A program made the position numbers and the translations under genes. 64,000 nucleotides of DNA from Erigeron canadensis (taxonomy: Eukaryota; Streptophyta; Magnoliopsida; Asterales; Asteraceae). Positions 1 to 10,048 of the stretch are shown piece after piece (within the stretch, counting starts at the first letter, position 1; each line of letters starts with the position of its first letter). The notes beneath the pieces were generated by a model. The model was given only the letters and a program-made list of their open reading frames with translations, did no database searches and was not told the DNA's origin. Location of the stretch: contig NC_057767.1 of assembly GCF_010389155.1 (NCBI RefSeq), positions 20,843,723-20,907,722 of the forward strand. The letters are read 5' to 3'.

Positions 1-55
1 GAGGAGGAGGAACAGGAGGAATTGATTGTAGATAACCAAGCACTAAGGGGGAGAA

Positions 56-346
56 TGTTAGAAATTCAAAATAGTGCTTAGTTGTATTTCATTATCTTTG
101 TTAATTTGTATATGTAATATAAGGTTGAGGGGGAGCTTATGTATTTACTTAGAATATAAATACGCCTCAAGCCTTAACCTTTTGTAACCTTTTGATCATA
201 ATTGCAAAATATATTTCCAAGCTTTCCACACACACTTCTCTGTCTCTCTCAATACACACACTAACACACACACACATCCACCATTGTTAATCACCTTACT
301 TCCGCACCCGAACACGAACGATTTCTGAAATATTACAGAGCCAACA
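56..346 (+). repeat. 3' LTR of a Copia element cut by the window edge
   Basis: A purine tract (aagggggagaa) just before position 56 looks like a polypurine tract. The LTR starts TGTTAGAAAT and probably ends at CCAACA. It holds a TATA-like box (atataaatac) near 165. The element body would lie left of the window. The 3' edge is inferred from the TG...CA rule only. Confidence 0.6.
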
Positions 347-420
347 GAGGTATTCTATTGGTTCAGGATTAAGGTTTCAACCACGATTAAGGAGGTTTCA
401 TTTAGTTGTTCGGTGTAGTC

Positions 421-785
421 AAGATTCACACGCTCCACTCGGGCTCGACCTACTCGGGCTCGACCACTCGAACTTGACCAAGACCTATTCAAGATCGACT
501 GACCGAGCTCAACCAACTCAGGCTCGACCTCTCCAAGCTCGACCACTCGAGCTCGACCTATCCAAGCTCGACCATTCGAGCTCGACTGCTGAAAATCGTG
601 CTGATTTTGTTTTGACCATAACTTTCAAACCATAACTCCGTTTTTGACGATTCAAGCGGCCACAAATTCGTAAATGAGTCTAATTTCCAATGGATATGGG
701 AACATCACTTGACCTCGACCAGGTCGAGCTCGACCTTAAGCTCAAGCTTGACCTCAAGCTCGACCTCGACCTCCTACTAGTTCGA
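421..785. repeat. Degenerate CTCGACC-rich arrays
   Basis: Two clusters, about 431-590 and 711-774, repeat gctcgacc, ctcgagctcgacc and close variants in irregular units of roughly 9-18 bp. The 63-codon minus-strand frame here is only the repeat read as VEL-rich protein. The same words recur inside the LTR at 2592-3004 (near 2714-2745), so the arrays probably derive from related LTR sequence. Confidence 0.6.
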
Positions 786-1255
786 CCAACCTTCTGATAT
801 TTTGTGTTCGAAGGTTCGTGCACTATATATATACGTATCTTTTGTTCGAGTAAAAGAAGTTATAGAATTTACAATCTTGATTATGTTTAGGTTTCGAACT
901 TGTCTAAAATATTGAACTTGTAAACTCTTATGAGTTTAGGTTTGATATTTGTTAATCGACGGTTTTGGACTTGTAAACTTGATCAACTTTAGATTCTATT
1001 TTTTTACTTTTCGAGTTGTCAAGAACTTGTAATTTTGATTTAGTTTTGGTCTAAGCTTGTTGGAATATTGAACTTGTAAACTCTTTAAGTTTTGGTTCAA
1101 TTTCTGTAATAAAGCATTAGACTTGAAAACTTGATCAACTTTAGGTTCTAAATTTAGACAACTCGAATCAATGACGGTTTGAGTTCTATCATTTATAGAA
1201 GATTCTGAGAAATCTTAGAAGGAATTCAAGACCAGGCTAAAAAGGTTGTTCTGAC
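786..1255. other. No gene seen; two imperfect direct repeats
   Basis: A segment near 908-1003 recurs imperfectly near 1060-1151 (shared words: attgaacttgtaaactct and acttgatcaactttag). No coding sequence is recognisable. It is probably decayed retroelement DNA. Confidence 0.4.
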
Positions 1256-1433
1256 AAGGAGCTACTGGGTTATCTCTTGATTGAAATATATGAACAATTA
1301 TGTCATGATGTTGTTTTGGGAAGGAGCTACTGTGTTATCTCTTGATTGTATATGTGAACAATTGTGTCATCATGTTGTTATGGCAATGAGCTATTGTGTT
1401 ATCTCTGGATTGCATATGTGAACAACCGTGGGA
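1256..1433. repeat. 64-bp tandem repeat, about 2.8 copies
   Basis: Units start at 1256, 1321 and 1385. Each opens aaggagctactg or a variant and continues with gttatctcttgattg. Unit length is 64-65 bp. It lies at the left edge of Sirevirus-like 3' non-coding sequence. Confidence 0.75.
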
Positions 1434-2591
1434 TGAAGATGAGATTGGGAGATGTGTTGAAACCAAAAACAAACATATAGGCTGTTTTAAGAATTTTGTA
1501 AAGAAAAAGGGGGGATAAAAGTTCAAAGCTTCCATGTTTTCTATGCAAAATTCTTGGGTGTTCGTAGCAATGAAGATCATGGTGTTTCGACAGGGTTTAG
1601 TCATGGTATCTTTATGGTTTTGAATCTGTGTGACATGTGTCTGACCTAGTTTTTGGATCAAAGGCACCTGATTTAAGATTAGGTGATTCAAATGAATCAG
1701 ATGAAGATTGAAGACCGTGATTGAAAATTTGAGTAAACTGTTCATGATCTTTGCTTAACATGTGTTTGGGATTTTGTCGAAAAGCTTTTGTGATAAAGTT
1801 AATCATTTGTAGCCGAGTAATTGAAAATCAAACCTTTATTTAATGCCAATGATGTAGAGATGATTAATCCGGTGACTAGTGAAGAGGTTGCAGATTAAGT
1901 GGTTCTCTATGTATTTTGGAGATGCTTACCTTGAGGGGGAGAGTTGATATGAAAGACTTCAGGTGATTGGTAGATTCATGAAGATAAGACAAAGTTAGAC
2001 ACTATTGGTTGAAGACATAGATCTTGTGAGTTCTGCATATCTGAAATTCAAGTTACAAAATTTCTTATCGTTGTGAGAGCTGATTAAATTCGATGCTGAT
2101 TGTTGGAGATTCAACTTCTTTATCATATGTCGGTTAAGCTTGAAGATCAAAATAGATTGAGCGATGTTATTTTGCATAATATTTGGAGTGATGATATCCG
2201 AATTGCATGAGGAGGCAATGATGTCTGTATTACTTTGAAGTGATGATGTTTGGCATGATAATATTGCTTGGAGCTTAATTTGGATGTTATTGTTCAGGGG
2301 GAGAATTACAATCTGAGTATTGGATTTGTTAATTGTCACAAGGATACAGAGATTTTGCAGTATGAAAATCAGTATGAAGCGCATAAAGATCAAGTCTTAC
2401 CAAAAGAAGACATAATATTATTTGTTAATGAAAATTTGTTGATTGCAGATTTTTTAACTAATGATTGTCATAAGTGATAGCAATAGTCAAGGAGTGCTTG
2501 ATTGGGCATTTCTGTTACTATTTTCATGCATTACAAGTGAAGACTTTGAAGATCAATGAAAACTTCTAAATGCTGATGTCCAGGGGGAGTC
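1434..2591 (+). mobile_element. 3' non-coding region of a Sirevirus-like Copia element
   Basis: No coherent pol frame survives. Several polypurine-tract-like motifs (ggggga cores near 1508, 1932, 2297 and 2582) are spread over about 1.1 kb, the last directly before the LTR at 2592. Multiple such tracts ahead of the 3' LTR are a known Sirevirus trait. The open frames here are unconvincing. Confidence 0.45.
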
Positions 2592-3004
2592 TGTTGGTGC
2601 ATTTCCGGGTGACAACATCATTATAGAAGTTTGTCTTGAGTCTATTGAATATGTACTTGTAATAAACGTTAAGTTTTCGCGTATAATAAAGTCAACCTTG
2701 ACTGTTGACCAAGTCAAGCTCGCCCATTGACTAGGTCGAGCTCAACCTTTGACCTGATATCCGAAATGGGCTTTGGTCCATGATATTCTAGGTCCGTCTA
2801 AGTCCATTAGTTTTAGTATAAATAGAAGATTAATCCTTATGCTTAGGAAAAATCTTCTAGCTTTTGTTTCTTTCGTATTCTCGTGTTCAGGAACTTGGTA
2901 TTTACTTGTAATTGCATTTACTGAAGTAATATACGGTTCCAGTTTATTCATATTCGTGTTTGTGATGTTGATCGCTTTTGTATAAGATTTTCCGCACTTA
3001 TACA
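2592..3004 (+). repeat. Copia LTR
   Basis: It starts TGTTGGTGCATT directly after a polypurine tract and ends near CACTTATACA. A tataaatag box lies near 2817. It sits between 3' non-coding sequence and a gag start, so it is either one LTR shared by two tandem bodies or the product of LTR recombination. No clear primer-binding site was seen. The right edge is approximate. Confidence 0.55.
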
Positions 3005-3050
3005 TTAGTTACTTAATCTCGTGTGATCCGGTGGCAAAGGGACTTACACT

Positions 3051-6000
3051 ATGAGTGATTCTTATAGTCAGCCTACTAGTGCACTTGTTGCAGCTATGAC
3101 TGAACACCTTAGTTCAATTTCAAATGAGATCATTCCATGCATCAATGAATCTGTACCTGTGATTTCTAACACTAATTCTGTTTGTTCTGAGTCTGATTGT
3201 GACGAATCTGATGGTGAGGTATTAGCCAATAAAGTGGCTTTGTTAGTTGAGAGGATAAGAAGGAGATCGTTCAACAAATTCAAAGGAAAAGGTAGAAGTG
3301 GGCAAGCTGGTAAGACCAAGAAGCCACTTGACATGTCCAAAGTCACTTGCTACTACTGGACACATGGCTGGTGATTCCAGATCCAAGGAATCTTCCCAAG
3401 CTGTGTCATTCAAAGGTGGAAAAAATGAAAAATACTCAAAGCTTAAGACCAAATACAAGGCCTTGAAAGCTCAAGTGGCTGAGCTGAGTAAGAAAGTTGA
3501 AAAAGATGAGAAGAGTCTGATAGCCAAAGATTGGGTTGAAAGTGATACATCCTCTGATGATGAAAAATACAAGGATGTCAAATGCTTCATGGCTAAAGAA
3601 GCTACTCAAAAGTTTGCTGAAGATCTTGTCAGAATTCAACAGCAATCTGAGTCATCTTCAAGTCACACTGCTCCACCTGAGGTAAATATCTTTTCCAATC
3701 TGTGTGATAATATAAAGCTGTCAAGGTTAAATAGACTTGGTGATGAGGTTCTCTTGCAAAAACATTTTAATCAAGAACTTAAAAAGGAAATTTTAATCTT
3801 AAAACAAGAAGTAAGCTCAAAGAATTTCGCCATTGAAAAACTTGAATCTGAAGTAAAAGCTCAAAAACAATTGAATGCCATTTTGGTCACTGAAGCTAAA
3901 ACTTCAGAAGAAAAGTTTTTGAAAATCAAGCATATTACTGAATCATGGTGTACTGGTTCCAAAAGAGTTGCAAAATGTGTTAATGTGCAAGTTCCTTATC
4001 AACTTCAAGCTATTTTTTATGGTGACTATGATAGAGCTATTGCTATTAGTGAAGTCTGTGCCATGGAACCTTGTTATCAGCCTCCTTCACCACCCAAGAT
4101 ACAAACCAAAGGAAAGATTTCTAAACCAATTATATTGGCTCAGAAGTCTGGTATTGGGTTTAATGATCTTGAGAAAATTGGTCAAACCATTACTGAAGTT
4201 GTGTCTGAATCTGATAGGGTAATTGAATTAAAACCTGAAGAAACTCTTGATTTATCAAAACTGTCAATTACTCAATCTGTGTCAAACTCTAAGTCTAAAA
4301 CAAACAATAGTGTGTCTAAAAGGAGTAAGAGAAAAGTTAGAGATCATAGTGTTCCAAAAGAGAAAAACAAGTTGTCAAAGAATGAGAAGTCTGATTCAAA
4401 AGGAAATGTTGTTCCAACCAAATCTGTGTCTAATCCAAATAACCTCAAATCTGACTCAGAAAAAATGATTTCTAAATATGTTGACTCCAGAAAAGCTAAG
4501 ATTTCTAACGACACCAAATTACTTTTAAGAGCCTCTGATCCTAATTTTGTTTATCAAAGTAAATTGAGGTCTGAATGTAAGAAATCTGGAATAGGCAAAG
4601 GTTTTGTTCAAAAGGAAACTCTGAGTGTTGCAAGAAAGAACCTCAAATCTGGTAAGGGTCAAATTAAGCAGCAATGGGTTTCTAAATGTGATAAAGTTAT
4701 CAGTTCTACTACTCAATCTGAGTCAGACCTTATAGTCAGCTCTGGTGAACCCATCCTTGGATGGGTTCCCAAAATGAACTAATCTCCTATTGAAAAATGC
4801 AGGGCTATCATGATGCACATACCTGGCACTTGGACAGTGGGTGTTCCAAGCATATGACCAGATGTAAGTCCCTGCTATGTAACTTTAGGACAATCGCTGG
4901 TCCTAGTGTTACATTTGGAGATGATTCCCAAGGAAGAACAGAAGGATTTGGTATTCTTTCAAATGGTCCACTTACTTTCAAACGAGTATCTTATGTGAAT
5001 GGTTTGAAGCACAATCTGATTAGTGTGAGTCAGTTGTGTGATGCTGGCTATGAAGTAAGGTTTCGTTCTGATAAAGGAATTGTTCTGGATTTAGAAGGCA
5101 ATGTGGTGTTAATTGCAAACAGAGATGAATCCTTGTATTCTTTTCACATGAGAAATCCAACTGTATCAGAAGAAGTCTGTTTCATGTCAAAGACTCAAGA
5201 TGAGCTAAATTGGTTGTGGCATAAGAGGCTGTCTCATATGAATTTTAAAGACATCAACAAGCTGTGTAGGAAAGAATTGGTGTCTGGTCTACCAGTGATT
5301 AAATATGAGAAAGACAAGCTGTGTGGCCCATGTGAGAAATGAAAGCAACACAAAGCTTCATTCAAGTCGAAATCATGCTCAACCATTGATAGCTGTTTGG
5401 ATTTGCTGCATATGGATCTGTTTGGACCAATTAGTACTCCCTCATTCACTGGAATGAGATATACGTTGGTCATTGTTGATGAATATTGGTTTCTAAATGT
5501 GATAAGAATATTGGGTCAAATTAAGCAACAATGGGTTTCTAAATGTGATAAGAATATTGGTTCTGTTTCCCAATCTGAGTCAGACCCTGTGGTCAGCTCT
5601 GGTGAACCCATCCTTGGATGGGTTCCCAAAATGAACTAATATCTTATTGAAAATGCAGGGCTATCATGATGCACATACCTGGCACTTGGATAGTGGGTGT
5701 TCTAAGCATATGACCGGATGTAAGTCCCTGCTATGTAACTTTAGGACAAGCGTTGGTCCTAGTGTTACATTTGGAGATGATTCCCAAGGAAGAACAGAAG
5801 GATTTGGTTTTCTTTCAAATGGTCCCCTTACCTTCAGAAGGGTGTCTTATGTGAACGGTCTGAAGCACAATTTGATAAGTGTGAGTCCATTGTGTGATGT
5901 TGGCTATGAAGTAAGATTTCGTTCTGATAAGGGTATAGTTTTGGATTTAGAAGGCAATGTGGTGCTAATTGCAAACAGAGATGAGTCTTTATATTCATTT

Positions 6001-6182
6001 GACATGAGAAATCCAACTGTCACAAAAGAAGTTTGTTTCATGTCAAAGACTCAAGATGAGCTAAATTGGTTGTGGCATAAGAGGTTGTCTCATATGAATT
6101 TCAAAGACATCAACAAGTTGTGTAAGAAAGAGTTGGTGTTTGGTCTTCTTGTGATTAAGTATGAAAAGGACAAGTTGTGTGG
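3051..6182 (+). pseudogene. Broken Sirevirus-like Copia gag-pol (gag, protease, GAG-pre-integrase, integrase start)
   Basis: The reading begins at ATG 3051 with a serine-rich gag N-terminus and a basic KGKGRSG stretch. Near 3355 the zinc-knuckle region (CYY..GHMAG) is broken by a small deletion, and the frame resumes at about 3360-4782 as a lysine-rich coiled-coil segment. The protease motif DSGCSKHMT follows near 4830. The GAG-pre-integrase motif LWHKRLSHMNF ends at a TGA near 5340. An integrase start (LDLLHMDLFGP) runs to about 5490. Protease and pre-integrase then repeat at 5647-6182 because of a tandem duplication. The usual gag core domain, the rest of integrase, reverse transcriptase and RNase H are absent. 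Family assignment rests on these motifs; the copy cannot be autonomous. Confidence 0.85.
4656..6182 (+). repeat. 857-bp-period tandem duplication inside the Copia body
   Basis: 4656-5325 recurs at 5513-6182, offset by exactly 857 bp at several anchors (gggtcaaattaagca; the atgaactaat stop). A unique spacer at 5326-5512 carries the integrase start. At the junction a smaller repeat (ggtttctaaatgtgataaga at about 5488 and 5533) suggests a slipped or template-switched join. The copies differ by scattered substitutions, so the event is not recent. Confidence 0.85.
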
Positions 6183-6730
6183 TTGTAAGGTGCCCTATTG
6201 TTGCGTGGATCGTAATAAGATGTGATTCGTTATGTCAAGAGTGCGGAATCCTCTTGAGATAACTAGATTGCTATTGCCTTTTGCTGATTAATAAGCAATT
6301 AACCAACCCAAGGAGATGCACAAGGCTTGTGGTTCGTGTAGGAGATCACACGAAGGAACAAATAACCTTGATTCGTGTATAATCACTAAGATCTAAAAGG
6401 ATTAGAAATGATTAACCTAATTTCGTAGATTAGGTCTTGTATTTATACTAATAGGTATTGGGTTCGTGTGGGCTTCGGCCTTAATTACGTATTAGGCTCG
6501 ATTAAGCAACCAATAGATATACCTCGTGCTGACGTCAGCACGAAGGTAATCCCATGTACTGATGACGTCAGCACGAGGGACGTGCCTTTGGTCCTTTGTT
6601 TTACTTCGTTTAGCTTGTACATAACATTCAATCACCGTTTAAGTTATAGTGGTTGTCCATCTTTAATACATTTGGGTCATTATGAAATAAGGATTTTCGC
6701 ACAGATTTAGATTTAATTACGATGAGACAT
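6183..6730. mobile_element. LTR-like or unclassified repeat with palindromes
   Basis: There is no coding potential. On the minus strand a TATA-like tataaatacaag near 6430-6440 is followed by a 230-bp leader-like stretch, so this may be a minus-strand solo LTR inserted into the Copia body. Possible short flanking repeats (tattg near 6195 and 6750) are weak. The distinctive palindromes are listed separately. Confidence 0.35.
6522..6578. promoter_or_regulatory. Paired TGACGTCA palindromes with a 16-bp inverted repeat
   Basis: 6524-6543 is a perfect 20-bp palindrome (tcgtgctgacgtcagcacga). Its left arm, 6522-6537, is also an exact inverted repeat of 6563-6578 across a 25-bp gap. Both cores are TGACGTCA, the classic bZIP (TGA/CREB-type) site. 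An LTR enhancer or hairpin role is inferred. Confidence 0.6.
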
Positions 6731-7957
6731 ATTCTCATGTGGTGGATGCAACTATTGATATCTTATAAGTCTGGCAATATAAAATAATATTAAATAGCGT
6801 CTTATGGATGATTTTAAGCTCAAAGGATATGGTTAATCCTCGAAGGATGTATATATATACACAATGCATAAAGCATGCATTATTCTTTAAATTGCAATAT
6901 TGCTTGAGGTATGAAAAATGCATGGAGCATGTCTAAAGACCTAAAGCTACTACAAACATGTTTGAAAAAACCTTGAAAACAACATGTAGCAAATATAACT
7001 TATAAGTCCATAATAGACATTTGGTAAAGTCGATCTCTTTGAAGTTTAACTTGAAGTTATGAGATATGTTTGCCCAAGGATATTAAAGAAATATAAACTT
7101 GAATACGTTAGTAGTGCAAAAGATCTCTATGGCAATTATATGTTTGAAAATGTGAGATGAAAATCTTGAATAAACGGATTGAGAACATTTTAGTGACGAA
7201 TAGTTACTCGAAAGGAATTTATATGATGAAGACAATATTTTGTGGGTTATATCTATCTATTGATTTGTATATATGGTCATTTGGTATTGATAAAGATCAC
7301 TTGGTATTGAGAAAAATGGTATCGATAAAGATCATTTACATTCCTTGTAGAGATAGATTCCTGATTTAAAATACTATATTTAAGAAGCATCGGCTCACTA
7401 ACTACGTATATTCCAATATATTGTGTTGCGTTCTTCTACTAAAGATAGAAATCTTATCTCATGAGAATTTATTAGAATGTATATTCTCTTACGCTGAAGA
7501 CGATAAAGGTATAAGCTTACATTATACTAACTTATCGAATTAGATTTAGTTTGTTTTGATAATGCAGGACGATTACAAACGAATCTGTATTTATATGTGT
7601 TTACATCAAGTTTATGATATATCATAAGAGAACAAAATCAACAGATCAACATGAAGATAATGCGTCATGGAGTTTTCAACTATTGGAATCGTATACCAAA
7701 GGAAGCTTGTACATGATATTAATGACTTAAGAAGTTGAAGTGATGTGATCATCAGGGGGAGAAGGCACTCTTTTTCTCTTGACCATGGCTTTGTCCCATT
7801 GGGTTTTCCTGGCAAGGTTCTTAATGAGGCAACATCCCCAAGCGTATCGAAAGAACTATGTACTCTTTTTCCTTCACTAGATTTTTGTCCCAATGGGTTT
7901 TTTCTAGTAAGGTTTTAATGAGGCATATTCTTTTATTGATGGATAGCCAAGGGGGAG
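6731..7957 (+). mobile_element. Decayed 3' part of another Copia element
   Basis: No gene is readable up to 7750. From 7755 there are two copies of a conserved 3' Copia motif: about 7768-7830 and 7860-7924 both run cttttt..tttgtcccattgggttt..aaggtt..taatgaggca. A polypurine tract (aagggggagg) follows at 7949-7958. Confidence 0.55.
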
Positions 7958-8173
7958 GGTTATAAACATACCAATTATGTGGCTATCCATAACATATGAC
8001 CCTTTGTATTTATATCATTATATATGTATTAATTGTATAGAGCCTATATAAGTGGCTTATGTATGTTGACATTATCATATCAATGAAATGATTATCTATT
8101 CTCTCTAATTTCTATTGTTCTTTGTATTGTTGTTTTATGTTATACTTTGCTATTAGGTCGTTGTTTTACAACA
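7958..8173 (+). repeat. Short 3' Copia LTR
   Basis: It follows the tract at 7949. It starts GTTATAAACATACC (the expected initial T appears mutated), carries a tatataagtgg box near 8044 and ends TTACAACA. About 215 bp long. No 5' partner was found in the window. Confidence 0.55.
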
Positions 8174-8176
8174 ACA

Positions 8177-8252
<76 letters not shown>
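8177..8252. repeat. (ATT)n microsatellite
   Basis: About 25 uninterrupted ATT units directly abut the LTR end. Confidence 0.98.
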
Positions 8253-8256
<4 letters not shown>

Positions 8257-8522
8257 ATGCTTTATTCTTTTTAATAAAAAACTATTTAAAAAAATATAAT
8301 TTTAAAAAGCAATATAACTTTTTTGTATGGTTTGTTGACTAAAGCAATATTGAATACTCGTTACGGTTTTAGAATATATCTCAAAGTTAGCAATTTGTAA
8401 TATTTTGTGTTTAAAGTTTCATGGTTAATCATTAGTCTAATCTTAGAATTTCTAAGCCTAAACTTGTATCGTATGATGACATCCTTTTATAATTTTTATA
8501 ATTTTGAAATAGATTTTTTTTA

Positions 8523-8523
8523 A

Positions 8524-8561
<38 letters not shown>

Positions 8562-8562
8562 G
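8523..8562. repeat. (TA)n(TG)n microsatellite
   Basis: A compound run of TA then TG dinucleotides, ending cgtg. Confidence 0.95.
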
Positions 8563-8880
8563 TGAATTTTAATATAGAATATCTACCCACTTTAATAAAT
8601 GAAATATCTTAAAAAAAATGATACCTGAAGTATACACGAAATTACGGTTTTGATACCTCACATGCACAACACGTGACTTGACTTAATGGCCAAATTGACG
8701 GCCGTCAGTGATAGGTATAATCAGTGTAAGTTTTTGACAACGATAGGTATGGCTCGCGTAATTTTTAAATTGTAGGTATGACCAATGTAATTTTGAACAA
8801 ACATCAGGTATGATTTTTGTAATTTACTCTTATATTTATTATAAGTGACGATGAGGTGTGGTCAGATTTACACCCACACT
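8563..8880. other. No gene seen; non-coding repeat-like sequence
   Basis: Repeated phrases of the type ataggtat...gtaa (near 8711, 8744, 8773 and 8807) suggest a decayed short repeat. No coding frame. Confidence 0.35.
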
Positions 8881-9952
8881 CGAGTTAAGATAACACAATT
8901 TTTATGTCTCAGCAATAATAAATATAAATAATATATATATATATATATGTCTCTGGTAGCAAAGAAAAGACAAAGGCTTTGGTATGGTTGCTCACGTAAA
9001 GGATGGAAAGAGTAATATGGGAAATTAGGCTTCCTTCCCTTGCCCCGAGCTGAATCCCAGCCGATTGCCAGTCCAACTATCTCTAAGCCAATCCCCACAC
9101 GAAGGGTATAGTAAACACCCATGTGCATTCCCAGGCAATTATTATCTCTTATCCTTATTAATTCCCTTGTCCATGGGGATAATCCTCAAGTCTAGGGAGA
9201 GCTCCTTAAGGAGGAGAGAGAATCCTCAAGCCTAGGGAGAGCTCCTTGGGGAGGAGAGAATCATCAAGCCTGAGGAGAGCTCCTTAGGGAGGAGAGAGAA
9301 TCCTCAAGCCTAGGGAGAGCTCCTTGGGGAGGAGAAAGAATTGGGAGTATACCTCCAGGTGAGGCCAGCCGAGAGTTCCTTGGGAATCTTCCTTTCTTCC
9401 CTTCCCTAGGGAAGTCTTATTTCCTTTGCTAGTTGGGAACTTCCTTGCCCTTAGAACCTTGCCCTTGGGAATAAAGTCTATGACACAACTTCTTTACATT
9501 CTCTTGGCAAGGGAGCAAGGATTGATCAACAAGGATACGGACATAATATAAAAAATATATTATCATGATTCGGGAAGGTTCTATTCCTGGTACTGACATT
9601 TTGGATTCAGGGGCTAGGCTCATACCTGACAGGGCCCAAAATACGAAATGCCCTAATTATCGGCCTATAAATACCTCATGATTGGATATTAGAAAGATTC
9701 ATTCACTTTATTCACACATATATTCATATTTACACACACATACATTTTCTCTCTCTAAATCTATCAATCAATCATCATCAGAATCATCAATATTTAATAT
9801 CCTCCAAAGATCGAAACATCTCTTTGGGAAAACCATTATTCAATTTAGATTCGCGAAGAATTTAGTAGGTTTGCACTACATAGTAGGTGATTATAATGGT
9901 TTTCGTGGTTAAATCTCATTTGTGATTGAGTTTTATATTTCATGCTCAAACA
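8881..9952 (+). repeat. 5' LTR of a Tat-type Gypsy element
   Basis: It ends in ...caaaca at 9952 next to a primer-binding site and carries a tataaata box at 9666-9673. Phrases such as gagctgaatcccagcc near 9046 recur in the 3' LTR fragment at about 14100. The left edge could not be fixed and is a guess. Confidence 0.5.
9181..9338. repeat. 40-bp tandem repeat, four copies
   Basis: Units begin at 9181, 9221, 9259 and 9299, each aatcctcaag (or a variant) followed by gggagagctcctt and ggaggaga. The copies are 38-40 bp. The repeat lies in LTR U3-like sequence upstream of the TATA box. Confidence 0.9.
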
Positions 9953-9953
9953 T

Positions 9954-9968
9954 TGGCGCCATCCATGA
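9954..9968 (+). promoter_or_regulatory. Primer-binding site
   Basis: TGGCGCC directly follows the LTR. This fits the 3' end of tRNA-Asp, as in many plant Gypsy elements; the match decays after seven bases. Confidence 0.55.
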
Positions 9969-10048
9969 TTTTACTGATTACTGGACGGTTTTTTATTGTT
10001 TCAAAGCAAAAATCTTCATATTTTTTCTTTTTTGTTCTTTAATTTCAT

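Noticed and set aside
355..546. 63-codon Val/Glu/Leu-rich frame
   Set aside because: Arises from the CTCGACC array.
1335..1806. Overlapping minus-strand frames of 136 and 64 codons
   Set aside because: No domain, no codon bias, and located on the strand opposite to the Copia body.
9181..9338. CRISPR-like array
   Set aside because: Units are head-to-tail without unique spacers, and the DNA is plant nuclear.
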